Assembly: GCA_951213105.1 (NCBI GenBank)
Contig: OX578152.1
Location: 95,788,568-95,852,567 of the forward strand
DNA from: Amaurobius ferox
Taxonomy: Eukaryota; Arthropoda; Arachnida; Araneae; Amaurobiidae
Length of the DNA: 64,000 nucleotides
Reading direction: 5' to 3'
The notes under the pieces are model-generated. The model saw nothing but the letters and a program-made list of their open reading frames with translations, was not told the DNA's origin and searched no databases. The number at the start of each line of letters is the position of its first letter. Within the stretch, counting starts at the first letter, position 1. Positions 1 to 11,285 of the stretch are shown in pieces. A program made the position numbers and the translations under genes.

Positions 1-6
1 GAAAGT

Positions 7-984
7 AAAAATCTGATGTGGGCAGCACATGACTTTCGCTGCAGACTCAAATTCATATTTTTTTTATTTCTTTAATAATTCATTAAATTGAGTTTAATTT
101 CACAAAATAACACTAAATTTGCATTTTAATTCAATTTTTATTTTCATTTGGTAATTGGTCATTTTTCAGAAAGCGGCGTAACAAAAGTGCAAGAATCTCA
201 AATATCTTGAGAACAGTTAGTCCTAAAGTAATGGAGTTGGTTTTATTCTTTTCATCGTCAAAAATTACGTATAAAGCAAACTTTTAATCGGTACATTTGA
301 GCATACGTAGCTTTTTAATTTAGATTTTGATTTTTGAGGGCCATTTTATAAAAAAGGCAGGTTATTTTTTTCCGAATCGTACCAAAATCTAAGCAGTACC
401 AGCGTAGCCCACAAGTGACTTATCTACTAAATTTTGTAAAATTTGATCCATTAGTTTTTCAGTTCCAGTGGAAACAGGCAATTTTTGCAGGTTATTTTGT
501 ACGTAGTCTTTATTTTTAGATTTTGGTGATTTTTGAGGGCCTTTTTGTACAAAAAGGCAGGTTGTTCCTATCCGAATCGTACCAAAATCTAATCAGCACT
601 AGAGTATCCCACAAGTAACGTATCTACCAAATTTTGTGAAATTTGCTCAATTAGTATTTTAGCTAGAGTGGATACATGAGATTTTTGAGGGCCATTTCGC
701 AAAAAAAAAAATGGCGGGTTCTGTTTTTCCGAATCATACCATACAGTAATCAGCACCAGGGTCACAACCATGTGACTTACCACATTTTATGAAATTCGGT
801 CCATTAATTTTTGAGATAGAGTGAATACATATCGCACAGTCAGACACACCAGACGTCACGTTAAAAATAGTTTTTCCGTATTCTAGAGATCTCAAAACGT
901 ATAGATCGGTCGAAAACTCGAATTGCAATTTTCGGCATGATTCCAATACTTTTTCTATACATTGCCATATATTGCAGGGAAAGT
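7..984 (-). mobile_element. HINE-A unit 1
   Basis: Minus-strand sense. The 5' end on the right is ACTTTCCCTGCA. The 3' end on the left has the subterminal TGCAGGGAAAGT-type motif, the small hairpin ATGTGCTGCCCACAT and the tail CAGATTTTT. It holds three copies of the internal segment; its CA/GACA microsatellite is degraded. Confidence 0.75.
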
Positions 985-1804
985 AAAAATCTGATGTGGG
1001 CAACGCATGGCTTTCTCTACAGAGTCATATTCACGTTTTCTTTATTTCCTCAATAATTCATTAAATTGAACTTAATTGCATGAAATAATACCCTCAATTA
1101 TTTTAAATTACCCTGAGTTTGCATTTCTAATTCAATTTCCGTTCTCATTTGGTAACTGAACTTATTTTCTAAAGTGGCGTGACGAAAATGCAAAAAACTA
1201 AATATCTCGAAAACGGCTAGTCCTAGTGTAATGGGGTTGGTCTTACTCTTTTCATCGTTAAAAATTACGTACAAAACAAGCATTTAATTGATATATTTCA
1301 GCATAAGTAATTTTTTACTTTAGATTTTGACAATTTTTGCAATACATTTCGCAAGAAACGGCAGGTTATGTTTTTTCGAATCATACCAAAATCTAATCAG
1401 CACCAGGGTAACCCACAAGTGACTTATCTACCAAGTTTTGTAAAATTTGATCAATTAGTTTTTCAGCTGGAATAGATATAGGCAAATTTTGCGGGTCAAT
1501 TTACAAAAAAAGGCGGGTTCTCTCATCCCGAATTGTATCAAAAACTAATCAACACCAGGGTCACACATAAGTGATTTACCTACCAAATTTTATTAAATTC
1601 GGTCAATTAGTTTCTGAGTTAGAGTGGATACAAACATTGGACAGACAGGCACACAGACAGATAGGCACACAAACGTCACGCTAAAAATAGTTTTTTCGTA
1701 ATCTAGAAGTCCCGATACTTGTAGATGCGTCGAAAACTCGAGTTGCGATTTTCGGAACGATTCCAATACTTTCCCTATACATTACCATGTATTGTAGGGA
1801 AAGT
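985..1804 (-). mobile_element. HINE-A unit 2
   Basis: Complete unit with two copies of the internal segment and a GACA/CACA-rich tract at about 1635-1670. The 5' half reads GACGTTTGTGTG on the minus strand after the conserved ctagaag..cccgatac segment. Confidence 0.75.
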
Positions 1805-2755
1805 AAAAATCTGATGCGGGCAGCACATGACTTTCCCTGCAGACTCAAATTTATTGTCTCTTTATTTCATTAATAATTCATTAAATTTAGTTTAATTGTA
1901 CTAAATAACACACATAAATAATGGACTCAAAATCGGCATAGCAAAAATGAAAAAAAAAACTAAAATATCTCGAGAACAGCTTGCACAACGCTTTAAATGC
2001 ACAAAATAATGCCCACAATTCTTTAAAATGACATTGAATTTGAACTTTTAATTCAATTTTCGTTCTCAGTTGGTAACTGGACGTTTTTTCAACTGTAGCG
2101 CCGCGTAAATGCGAAAATACTAAAATATCTCGAGAACGGCTAGACCTACTGTAATATAGTTGGTTTTATTCTTTTCATTGTTAAAAATTATGTATAAAAC
2201 AAGCATTTAATGGATATATTTGAGCATACGTAGTATTTTATTTTAGATTTTGACGATTTTTGCGGGTCATTTCGCAAAAAAAAGGCAGATTATTTTTTTC
2301 CGAATCGTACCAAAATATAATCAGCACCAGGGTAAATTATACGTGACTTATATACCAAGTTTTGTAAAAATTGATCCTTTAGTTTTTCAGTTAGAGTGGA
2401 TATAGGCATTTTTTGCAGACAGTTTCGCAAAAAAAGTCTGGTTGTTTTATCCCGAATCGTACCAAACACTAATCAGCACTAGGGTCACACACAAGTGACT
2501 TATCTACCAAATTTTATGAAATGCGGTCCATTAATTTTTGAGTTAGAGTGGATACATACATTGTACAGATAGACACACAAACACACAGTCAGACCAACAC
2601 ACAGACAGACAGACACACACACAGACGTCACGCTAAAAATAGTTTTTCGTATTCTAGAGGTCTCGAAACGTGTAGATACGACGAAAACTAGAGTTGCGAT
2701 TTTCGACATGATTCCAATACTTTCCCTATACATTACCATGTATTGCAGGGAAAGT
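1805..2755 (-). mobile_element. HINE-A unit 3
   Basis: Complete unit. The 3' half carries a partial second copy of the leader around 1960-2100 (the ctcgagaac text occurs twice), which explains its extra length. CA/GACA tract at about 2565-2630. Confidence 0.75.
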
Positions 2756-3522
2756 AAAAATCTGATATGTGCAGCATCTGACTTTCCCTGCAGACTTATA
2801 TACACGTTCTCTTTATTTTAATTAAATTTAATTCACTTTTAATTCAATTTTCGTTCTCATTTGGTTACTGGACTCATTTACAAAGGTGTCGTAGGGAAAA
2901 AACGAAAAAACTAAAATATCGCGAGAACAGCTAGTCCGAGTGTAATGGGGTTGGCCTTATTCTTTTCTTCGTTAAAAATTACGTGTAAAACAAGCATTTA
3001 ATGGATATATTTGAGCATGCGTAGTTCTTTAGTTTAGATTTTGACGATTTTTGTGCGCCATTTTGCAAAAAAAGGCAGATTGTTCTTTTCCGAATCATTC
3101 CAAAATCTAACCAGCACCAGAGTATCATACGAGTAACTTATATACCAAATTTTGTGAAATTTGGTCAATTAGTATTTTAACTAGAGTGGATACATGAAAT
3201 TTTTACGGACCATTCAGCAAAAAAAGGCGAGTTCTGTTTTTACGAATCCTACCCAAAATTAATCAGCACCAGAGTCTTACCTAAGTGACTTACCTACCAA
3301 ATTTTATGAAATTCGGTCCATTAGTTTTTTAGTTAGAGTGGATACATACATTGCACAGACACACAGACAAATACACAGACACACACACAGACGTCACGCT
3401 GAAAATACTTTTTTCGTATTCTAGAGGTCTCGAAACGTGTAGATCCGTCGAAAACTCGAGACGTGATTTTCGGCATGATTCCAATACTTTCTCTATACAT
3501 TATCATGTATTGCAGGGAAAGT
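2756..3522 (-). mobile_element. HINE-A unit 4
   Basis: Complete and shortest unit, with a CA/GACA tract at about 3350-3395. Its leader has a deletion relative to units 1-3 just inside the 3' end. Confidence 0.75.
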
Positions 3523-4298
3523 GAAAATCTGATGTGGGCAGCACATGACTTTCCCTGCAGACTTATATCCACGTTCTTTTTAATTTAATTAAATTTAATT
3601 CACTTTTAATTCAATTTTCGTTTTCATTTGGTAACTGGACTTATTTTCAAAGGTGGCGTAAAGAAAATACGAAAAAACTAAAATATCTCGAGAACAGCTA
3701 GTCCTAGTGAATGGGGTTGGCCTTATTCTTTTCTTCGTTAAAAATTACGTATAAAACAAGCATTTAATGGATATATTTGAGCATACGTAGATTTTTATTT
3801 TAGATTTTTGCGGGCCATTTTGCAAAAAAAGGCAGGTTATTTTTTTCCGAATCATGCCAAAATCTAATCAGCACCAGGGTGTCCCACAAGAGACTTATCT
3901 TCCAAATTTTGTTTAATTCGGTCCATTAGTTTTTCAGCTAGAGTGGATACAAGCTTTTGCGGGACATTTCGCAAAAAAAGGCGGGTTCTTTTATCCCGAA
4001 TCGTAACCAAAGCTAATCAGCACCAGACTCGTCCACAAGTGACTTACCTAACAAGTTTTATGAAATTCGGTCAATTACTTTTTTAGTTAGAGTGGATACA
4101 TAATCTGCACAGACAGACATACAGACACACAGACAGACAGATACACACACACAGACACACACACAGACGTCACGCTAAAAATGGTTTTTTCGTATTCTAG
4201 AGGTCTTGAAACGTGTAGATCCGTCGAAAACTCGAGTTGCGATTTTGGACATGATTCCAATACTTTCCCTATACATTACCATGTATTGCAGGGAAAGT
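3523..4298 (-). mobile_element. HINE-A unit 5
   Basis: Complete unit whose 5' end (right side, gtattgcagggaaagt) leads into non-A sequence, so this is the 5' terminus of the array. CA/GACA tract at about 4110-4170. Confidence 0.75.
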
Positions 4299-4492
4299 AA
4301 AAATGTAACATAGTTTGTTTATTAAATTTAATTCCTTAAAATGAAGTATAAGAAGCTCTGTTTTCGCATTACAAAATTATCTTCACAGGCAGATCTTGAA
4401 ATTTGATACGAGATATCAATATTATTTTATCAGAAATCAGTTAAATACAGTAGAATTATAGAGCTACTTTACGAAGTTGAAGAGAATAGCGT
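4299..4492. repeat. Fragment resembling element D, plus flank
   Basis: The stretch around 4350-4400 (acaaaattatcttcac followed by gcagatct) matches the 5' part of element D near 52280-52310. The rest is AT-rich with no gene seen. Confidence 0.4.
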
Positions 4493-4619
4493 AGGGAAAA
4501 ACAGTTATATTCGTATTCTAGAGTACCTAAAACGTGTAAATTCATCGAAAACTCGAATTTCAGTTTTCGACACTACCCTAATACTTTCCCTATACATTAC
4601 CATGCGAGGCAAGAAATGT
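4493..4619 (-). mobile_element. HINE-A 5'-end fragment
   Basis: Only the terminal 125 bp of the 5' end remain: the attctagag..acgtgtag block, the catcgaaaactcga block and a diverged terminal hairpin (ccctatacattaccatg..gaggcaag). Confidence 0.6.
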
Positions 4620-5001
4620 AAAAATCTGATGTGGGCTGCAGCAGACTTTCCCAACAAGCTCAAATTCATTTTCTTTCATCTTCCCTTTCTTTCTTCTGTA
4701 ATTCATTAAATTGAGCTTAATAGCACAAAACAACACAGATAATTATTTGAAATTGAACTGAATTTACAGTTGTATTTCAATTCTCGTTTTCAATTCGCAA
4801 CGGGACGTGTTTTCGAGATGACGTGGCGAAAATACAAAAAACTAAGATATCTCGAGAACGATTAGTGTTAGAGTTATGGAGCTGCCCCTTTCCTTTCCTT
4901 TGTCGAAAATTACGTATAATACAAGCATTTAATGGATACATTTGAGTACAAGTAGATTTATTTTACATTTTGGCAATTTTTGCGGGCAATTTAAAAAAAC
5001 A
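4620..5001 (-). mobile_element. HINE-A 3' half, truncated
   Basis: Starts with the family 3' end (aaaaatctgatgtgggct) and runs to the first internal segment, where HINE-C begins. Diverged from the array copies. Confidence 0.65.
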
Positions 5002-6293
5002 AACAAGAAAGATCAATCATGCATAAAGCATTGATTATGAAACACTTTCCAACTTCAATGCAATTTTATTTAAACATCTCTAAAATGCGATAAATTTCTC
5101 GGTAATACTTTTAAAATTATCACAATACTACATCAATTTATTATATTTGAAAACTTAAAAGTTCATCGGAAAAAGTGAGCTTCATTCAAATGACGGCATT
5201 GAAATATAAATTGCTTGGTTTAAACATCTATAAAATGCTATACATTCCTCGGTAATATTTTTAAAATTATCATAATACTACAATAATTTATTATATTAAA
5301 AAACATTATCGAAAACAAATTAACTTTTTCAAATGACGTCATCGAAATATAAATCGGCTGGCTCTTTAAATAAAAACAGCATTTCAGTCATAACCTTTTT
5401 TCCATTCATTTCATTCATCACAATACTATAATAATTAATTTTATTTAAAACTTAAAACTATGGATGAACAAGTAATTTAACTCTGCTCAAAACTTCATCA
5501 AAAAATCGTTTGCTTCTCTGTAAAATCAATGATTGTTTCATTCATATCAGCTATATTGCAGACTCCATGGGCTAAATAATTTTGCGTTAAAGAAATGCAG
5601 CAATTCTTATACAGCTCTTTCAACATTTCTACATCTTCGGGTATTTACATTCTCCATAAGTGAAAAGTAGGCTTCGTTGTACAAATAATCAAAGTTGGAT
5701 GATTATTTAAACTCAACTATATTGTAATTGCGTTGTTTCAGGATGTAGATACACAGAATTTAAGCAAAAATAATGCGGTTTTAGGACGGATGCATAACTA
5801 AATATGAATTAAAAAGAACTTTAACGATTTTGACACAAGTTGGATGACATATATTAATTTGAAGTGGGTCACGTGATCTCTTCATATAGTGATCACGTGA
5901 TCTCTTCATATAAAGGATGTAATTATTATTTTAATTTTTATTTAAAAATCTACTGAATATATTTTGCTGAATTTTTTTATATATTTTATGGGATAATTTG
6001 AATATTTCTTTAAACTTTCAAAGCATATTGTGAATTTTAAATCCGCTTAAAAAATGTTTGAAAAATTAGGTCCCATAGGGTTCAATGTATTTCATTTTTT
6101 CAACCCGGGTTCAATCCAAAACTAATTGAGTGATATCATTCATCTATATTCCCATAGGTTCCACAGACCGTCTGAACAACATACTAAAATTTCATTTTGA
6201 TAAAGTCATTTTTACGGTAGTTATCGTGCTAACGGGCAGACAGACAGAATGAACAAAGTCATAAACACGTTTCAACTATGTTGTAAAGTTTTA
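5002..6293 (-). mobile_element. HINE-C copy 1, full length
   Basis: About 1.29 kb, minus-strand sense. The left end reads aacaagaaagatcaatcatg, the 3' end with hairpin AATCAATGC/GCATGATT and the subterminal motif GTTGGAAAGTGTT. The right end reads gttgtaaagttttaa, the 5' motif AACACTTTACAAC in inverse with one change. Two CACGTG sites (5870, 5894) and a short GACA tract are inside. Plus-strand neighbour copy 2 starts immediately. Confidence 0.8.
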
Positions 6294-6926
6294 ACAAGAA
6301 AGATCAATCATGCATAAAGCATTGATTATGGAGCACTTTCCAACTTCAATGCAATTTCATTTAAACATCTCTAAAATGCTATACATACCTCGGTAATATT
6401 TTAAAAATTATCACAATACAACATTAATTTATTATATTTGAAAACTTAAAAGTTCATAGAAAAAAATGAACTTCATTCAAATGACGTCAATTAAATATAA
6501 ATCGTCCAGCTCCTCGGTAATGTTTTTGACATTATCATAATACTACAATAATTTATTATATTTGAAAACTTCATCAAAAACAACTGAAATTTATTCAAAT
6601 GACGCCATCGAAATATAACACGCCGGGCTCTTTAAATAAAAACAGCATTTCAGTCATAACCTTTTTTCCATTCATTTCATTCATCACAATACTATAATAA
6701 TTTATTTTATTTAAAAACTTAAGACCATGGACGTATAAGTAATTAAACTCTATGCTTAAAACTTCATCGAAAAAAATCGTCCTTCTCTCTGTAAGATCAG
6801 TGAATATTTCATCATTCATATCAGCTATGCAGACTCCATGAGCTAAATAATTTTGCGTTAAAGAAATTTCAGCAATTCTTATACAACTCATTCTACATAT
6901 TTTGTTGCTTACATTTTCCATAAGTG
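6294..6926 (-). mobile_element. HINE-C copy 2, 3' part (split)
   Basis: The 3' portion of a copy interrupted by copy 3 at 6927. Its sequence resumes at 7939: left edge ..cataagtgaa, right edge aataggcttc, joined in undisturbed copies such as the one near 49520. It holds a 116-codon minus-strand open frame (6595-6945, running into copy 3) that recurs in other C copies. Confidence 0.75.
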
Positions 6927-7938
6927 AACAAGAAAGATCAATCATGCTTAAAGCATTGATTATGAAACACTTTCCAACTTCAATGCAATTTTATACGAAC
7001 ATCTCTAAAATGCGATACATTCCTCTGTAATATTTTGAAAATTATCACAATACTACATTAATTTATTATATTTGAAAACTTCATCGAAAAAAATGAACTT
7101 CATTCAAATGACGGCATTGAAATATAAATTGCCTGGTTTAAACATCTCTAAAATGCGATACATTCATTCCACGGTAATATTTTTAAATTATCATAGCACT
7201 ACAATAATTTATTATATTTGAAAACTTCATCGAAAACAAATGAACTTTATTCAAATGACGTCATCGAAATATAAATCGCCTCTATATAAAAGCAGCATTT
7301 CATTCATAAACAGTTTTCCAATCGTTTAATTCATCACAATACTATAATTTATTTTATTTAAAAATTTGAAAAATTGTTATCTACCATATTTATTTTAAAA
7401 TGTGAAACTCTTCTCATATATAAAATAATTGAACTCTTGGAAAGATATTTATTATATAATATATCTTTTTTTTCTTTCTGGAGGATATAACGAGAGTCAG
7501 AATTTAATTGAATTTGTTTTTCTCCCTATATTAAATAATTTTTATTTAAGAAACTACCTAACATATTTTACTGAAATTTTTTTACAGATTTTATGGGAAA
7601 ATTTAAATATTTTCAAAAATTTTCGAAGCAATTTGTGAATTTTAAATTCGCTTAAAAAATGTTTGAAGCATTAGGTCCCATACGGTTCAATGTATTTCAT
7701 TTTTTCAACCTGGGTTCAATAAAAAACTAATTGGGTGATATTATTCATTTATATTCCCATAGGTCCCACAGACCGTCTGAACATACTAAAATTTCATTTT
7801 GATGAAGCTATTTTTAGGGCAGTTATCGTGCTAACGGACGGACACACAGACAGAATGAACAAAATCATAAATACTTTCAACTATGTTGTAAAGTGTTAAC
7901 AAAGTCATAAATACTTTCAACTATGTTGTAAAGTGTTA
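6927..7938 (-). mobile_element. HINE-C copy 3, nested in copy 2
   Basis: Starts with the family 3' end and ends with the 5' motif at about 7895, followed by a 43-bp repeat of the terminal segment (caaagtcataaatactttc) ending at 7938. Internally diverged from copy 1: it carries a 7380-7560 segment (tttctttctggaggatat) shared with the copy split at 13386/17959. Confidence 0.7.
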
Positions 7939-8485
7939 AAAATAGGCTTCATTGTAGAAATAATCAAATTTGGATGATCACTTAAACTCAAATATATTGT
8001 ATTTGCTTTGTTTCAGTATGTAGATGCACAGAATTTAAGCAAACATAAAGCGGTTTTAGGACGGATACAACACTCAATATGAATTAAAAAGAACTTTAAA
8101 AATCACGATTTTAAGACAAGATGGATGCCATATATAATTTTGAAGTGGGTCACGTGATCTTTTCATATCATGGTCACGTGATCGCTTCATATAAGAGGTG
8201 TTATTATTATTTTATATTTTTATTTATAAAACTAATGAATATATTTCGTTGAATTTTTTTTTATATATTCTATGGAACAATTTGAATATTACCTAAAATT
8301 TTCGAAGCAATTTGTGAATTTTAAATCCGCTTAAAAAATGTTTGAAAAATTAGGGCGCATAGGGTTCAATGTATTTCATTTTTTCAATCCGAATTCAATC
8401 CAAAACTAATTGGGTGATATTTTTCATTTATATTCCCATAGGTCCCACTGACCGTCCTGAACAACATACTAAAATTTCATTTTGA
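7939..8485 (-). mobile_element. HINE-C copy 2, middle part (split)
   Basis: Continuation of copy 2 after the nested copy 3. Contains the paired CACGTG sites at about 8151 and 8174 and runs to cattttga, where a TTAA-flanked palindromic element interrupts it. Confidence 0.75.
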
Positions 8486-8489
8486 TTAA

Positions 8490-9247
8490 GGGTGAGCGTC
8501 AGTAAATTTTCTGACCTATCCGCGCTTTGTTAACTTTCGCGGCACACATATTTCGCCGAAATTCTGCTCAAACAGTTGCGAAATATTTTCTGAAAAATAA
8601 AATGCAATGCTTAGATTATATTAAAACTAAATTTAATGCCCCCAAAAACATAGAATATATTTTTTATTTTAATCCAAAATATTTTTGGTGCTGCCATCTG
8701 TTGTCGTAATTTAATTCATACCGACTATTTTATTTTTTAATGAACATTTTTAAATGTCTATTCCTTCTAATACGCTATTAAATACAACAACAGATCATAT
8801 ATAATGTCATAATCACGGAAACGTAATTGAACTTGGACTTGAAGACAAAACTGCAGTCCTCAGTGATGTACATTCAGATCCCTTATCAAATTTATAGAAT
8901 GATAAATTACCTTTCCGTGATTGTGGCATTATTATATATGATCTATTGTTGTATTTAAAACTGTATTAGAAGGAATAGATATTTAAAAATGTTCATTAAA
9001 AAATAAAAATAGTCGGTATGAATTAAATTACGACAACAGATGGCAGCACCAAAAATATTTTGGATTAAAATAAAAAATGTATTCTATGTTTTTTGGGGCA
9101 TTAAATTTAGTTTTAATATAATCTAAGCATTGCATTTTATCTTTCAGAAAATATTTCACAACTGTTTTAACAGAATTTCGGTGAAATATGTGTGCCGCGA
9201 AAGTTAACAAAGCGCGGATAGGGCAGAAAATTTACTGACGCTCACCC
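8490..9247. mobile_element. TTAA-flanked long palindrome (piggyBac-like foldback)
   Basis: A 758-bp palindrome. Arms of roughly 340 bp begin GGGTGAGCGTCAGTAAATTT at both ends and meet around an about 77-bp loop near 8829-8905. TTAA lies at 8486-8489 and at 9248-9251. The host HINE-C reads cattttga-TTAA-gtcatt across the insertion; another C copy near 43650 has TCAA in place of TTAA, so one TTAA was duplicated. TTAA target duplication is the signature of the piggyBac superfamily. The mirrored 60-codon frames in the two arms are the same sequence read twice, not genes. Confidence 0.8.
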
Positions 9248-9251
9248 TTAA

Positions 9252-9349
9252 GTCATTTTTACGGCAGTTATCGTGCTAACGGACAGACAGACAGACAGAC
9301 AGAATGAACAAAGTCATAAACACTTTTCAACTTTGTTGTAAAGTGTTAA
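9252..9349 (-). mobile_element. HINE-C copy 2, 5' end (split)
   Basis: Final part of copy 2: gtcatttttacggcag, four GACA units, then the 5' terminal motif gttgtaaagtgttaa. Confidence 0.75.
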
Positions 9350-9634
9350 AAAGGCAGGTTCTTTCTTTCCTAACTGTATCAAAATCTAATCGGCAGTTAG
9401 GTAACCCACAAGTGAACTTATCTACCAAAGTTTGTGAAATTGGGTCATTAATTTTTCAGCTGGAGTGGGTACATTCATTGCACACGCAGCCACACACACA
9501 CAGACATCACGCTGAAATAGCTTTTTCGAGATCTAGAGTCATCGAAACGTGTAGATCCATCGAAAACTCGAGTTGCGATTTTTGACACGATTCTAATACT
9601 TTCTCTATGCATTGCCATGTATAGCGGGGAAAGT
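9350..9634 (-). mobile_element. HINE-A 5' fragment
   Basis: Starts inside an internal segment (aaggcaggttctttct) and ends at the 5' terminus (gcggggaaagt). Abuts the 5' end of HINE-C copy 2. No gene in 9635-9749, which is intron. Confidence 0.65.
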
Positions 9635-9749
9635 AAAAGTTTCCTCCGAAAGTATTTAAAAATTAAACAAATCAATGATTTCGTGCTGTTTCACATAATC
9701 AGATGCAACCTATTCTTGGTGAATTCGGTAAACATATACCTGTTCTCAC

Positions 9750-9994
9750 CTGTATGTATGAAGGTGTGTTTCTTCATGTCGGATTTTTGGTGAAATCTCT
9801 TCCCACAGAACTGGCAAGGATAGGGCCGAATGTCCGAGTGGATGAGAAGGTGCGTCGACAAGGTTGAGGACCGCTTGAAGCCCTTCCCGCACTGCTTGCA
9901 CACGAAGCTTCGGTCTGAAGGGTTGTGAATGGCAGACGAAGGCTTCGAGCAATGGGGGGCAGGAGTCGAGCATGGAAAACAAGAAGGTGGTTTC
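9750..9994 (-). CDS. sens: senseless/Gfi-1-type zinc-finger gene, exon 4 (two C2H2 fingers)
   Basis: Codes for the first two visible fingers of a nuclear DNA-binding repressor/activator of the Gfi-1/Senseless family, which in Drosophila directs sensory organ precursor fate. Seen: finger 1 with C216, C219, H232, H236 ([18 protein letters not shown]) and finger 2 with C244, C247, H260, H264 ([18 protein letters not shown]), numbered on my four-exon model. [15 protein letters not shown] and [13 protein letters not shown] are hallmark strings of Gfi-1 fingers 3-4, equal to the first two of four fingers in fly Senseless. The donor is CAG|GTGAGA at 9750/9749 (phase 1). The acceptor I prefer is tttctctgtttAG| before 9994; alternatives are AG just before about 9923 (cttcag|acc) or cgaag|cct. 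The downstream exon with the remaining fingers is not in the window. Identity is strong; exact exon start is less certain. Confidence 0.85.
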
Positions 9995-10063
9995 CTAAAC
10001 AGAGAAAATAGATTAATAATATAAACACCTTGCTTTATCTGTCTGTTTATCTACAGGTATCTA

Positions 10064-10790
10064 CAGGGTATTTCTAAAGTCGCGCAACCCACATTTCGGT
10101 TGATATCTTTCATCAATATAAAGACAGATGTTTGAATTTCGTTCTATTTATACATCATATAATGCGCAATAGATGGCGTTGTTAGTACAGAGTCAGTTCA
10201 CATAGTTCTAAAATGGCGCTCAGTTTACCGGAGCGTGTATTTATTGTGGAGTCATTTCGGTCCCATTTTCTTTGAGAACACTGTGAACTCTGATGTTTAC
10301 ATTACCATTTTTGAGGAATTTTTTGAGTAATTAACGGACGAAGAATGCCAGTTTGGATATTTTCAACAAGACGGTGCCACAGCACATACCTCAAGAAAAT
10401 CCCTTGTAGTCGTTGAATCAGTGTTTGGTGATAGGGTCATTTCACGTGGACTATGGCCACCCAGATCCCCTGATTTTACTGCCCCTGATTTTTTTCTATG
10501 GTCTTATCTCAAAAAACGTGTATACGCAAACAATCCAAAGACAATCGAAGCCTTAAAGGGCAGCATCACTGCATCCATTCTCCCCGATATGCTGCATCGT
10601 GTAGCTACAAATACTTGTCGTCGGGTAGAGCTGTGCTTGGCAGCAAATGATTGTCATTTTCAGCATTTGTTGTAACGCACGATATTATGAAGACATTAAA
10701 CTATTTACTGTGAATATTTCATATTTTTGTCTTTTTTGTATTGGGAAATATCAAACGAAATGTGGTTTACGCGACTTTAGAAACACCCTG
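10064..10790 (+). mobile_element. Internally deleted Tc1/mariner-superfamily element
   Basis: 727 bp bounded by TIRs beginning CAGGGTRTTTCTAAAGTCGC (left 10064, right end 10790), about 35 bp long with mismatches. TA flanks both ends (10062-10063, 10791-10792), the target duplication of the superfamily. Lies in the intron 5' of exon 4. Most of the transposase is deleted. Confidence 0.85.
10213..10675 (+). pseudogene. mariner-like transposase remnant
   Basis: The N-terminus (MALSLPERVFIVESF) is followed directly by the C-terminal third, so the middle with the first catalytic Asp is missing. The second Asp motif is present (QQDGATAHT), and the third acidic region reads RSPDFTAPDFFLW, normal for IS630/mariner relatives. 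A stop (gagtaatta) lies near 10327, before the downstream open part. The protein cannot be active. Confidence 0.8.
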
Positions 10791-10849
10791 TATGTAGCTA
10801 CCATTAGCCCTAGGGTTGGTCGTGTGGTCTGGGCTTTCAACAGGTATCT

Positions 10850-10962
10850 ATCTCTGGGTAACGTTTGGTTAAAAATTTGTCGACGAATTTGGCGAGATGC
10901 TGCCATCTTGACGACTTTTTTTAATGTTGCGAAATTGATGAAAATGTCGCCAAATCGATAAC
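10850..10962. repeat. GGCGACATT-motif block
   Basis: Contains gacgaatttggcgagat and gaaaatgtcgccaaatcgat, the same alternating motif that fills part of family B, element D and the 18438 and 39800 regions. Too short to assign to one element. Confidence 0.5.
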
Positions 10963-11285
10963 AAAAAAGATCAATCATGCATCAGTATTGATTATGAAAC
11001 ACTTTCCAACTGAAATGCAATTTCATTTAAAAATCAATAAAGTGTGATGCATTCAGTGGTGACATCTTTTACATTATCACAATACTACAGTAATTTATTA
11101 TACTTAAATATTTAAAACTGTATCGAAATATAAATCATCTGATTCTCTATGCAAAATCAATGAATATTTCATTCATATAACTTGTATTCCAGACTCCAGA
11201 GCTAAATAATTTTGTATGAAAAAAATTCAGCAATTCTTATGTAACTCACCTTACAACCGTTTGAGATATTTGCATTCTGCATAAG
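10963..11285 (-). mobile_element. HINE-C copy 4, 3' part (split)
   Basis: Starts aacaaaaaagatcaatcatgc and runs to gcataagtt, where HINE-B inserts. The rest of the copy continues at 12196. Confidence 0.7.

Larger units (their letters stand above)
7..4298 (-). repeat. Tandem array of five HINE-A units
   Basis: Five head-to-tail units of 978, 820, 951, 767 and 776 bp, all reading on the minus strand. Every junction is the same: the 5' end of one unit (plus strand tgcagggaaagt) directly abuts the T-rich 3' end of the next (plus strand aaaaatctgatgtgggc). Size differences come partly from an internal segment of about 165 bp (around ggccattt..aaggcaggtt to gagtggataca) present two or three times per unit. 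Coding-like frames here are shadows of the repeat. The left edge of the window cuts the array, so more units may lie outside. Confidence 0.85.

Noticed and set aside
1..4298. CRISPR-like or satellite array
   Set aside because: Units are about 0.8-1 kb with transposon ends, and dispersed copies exist elsewhere in the window.
8527..9210. Two mirrored 60-codon frames as a conserved protein pair
   Set aside because: They are the two arms of one palindromic transposon read on opposite strands.
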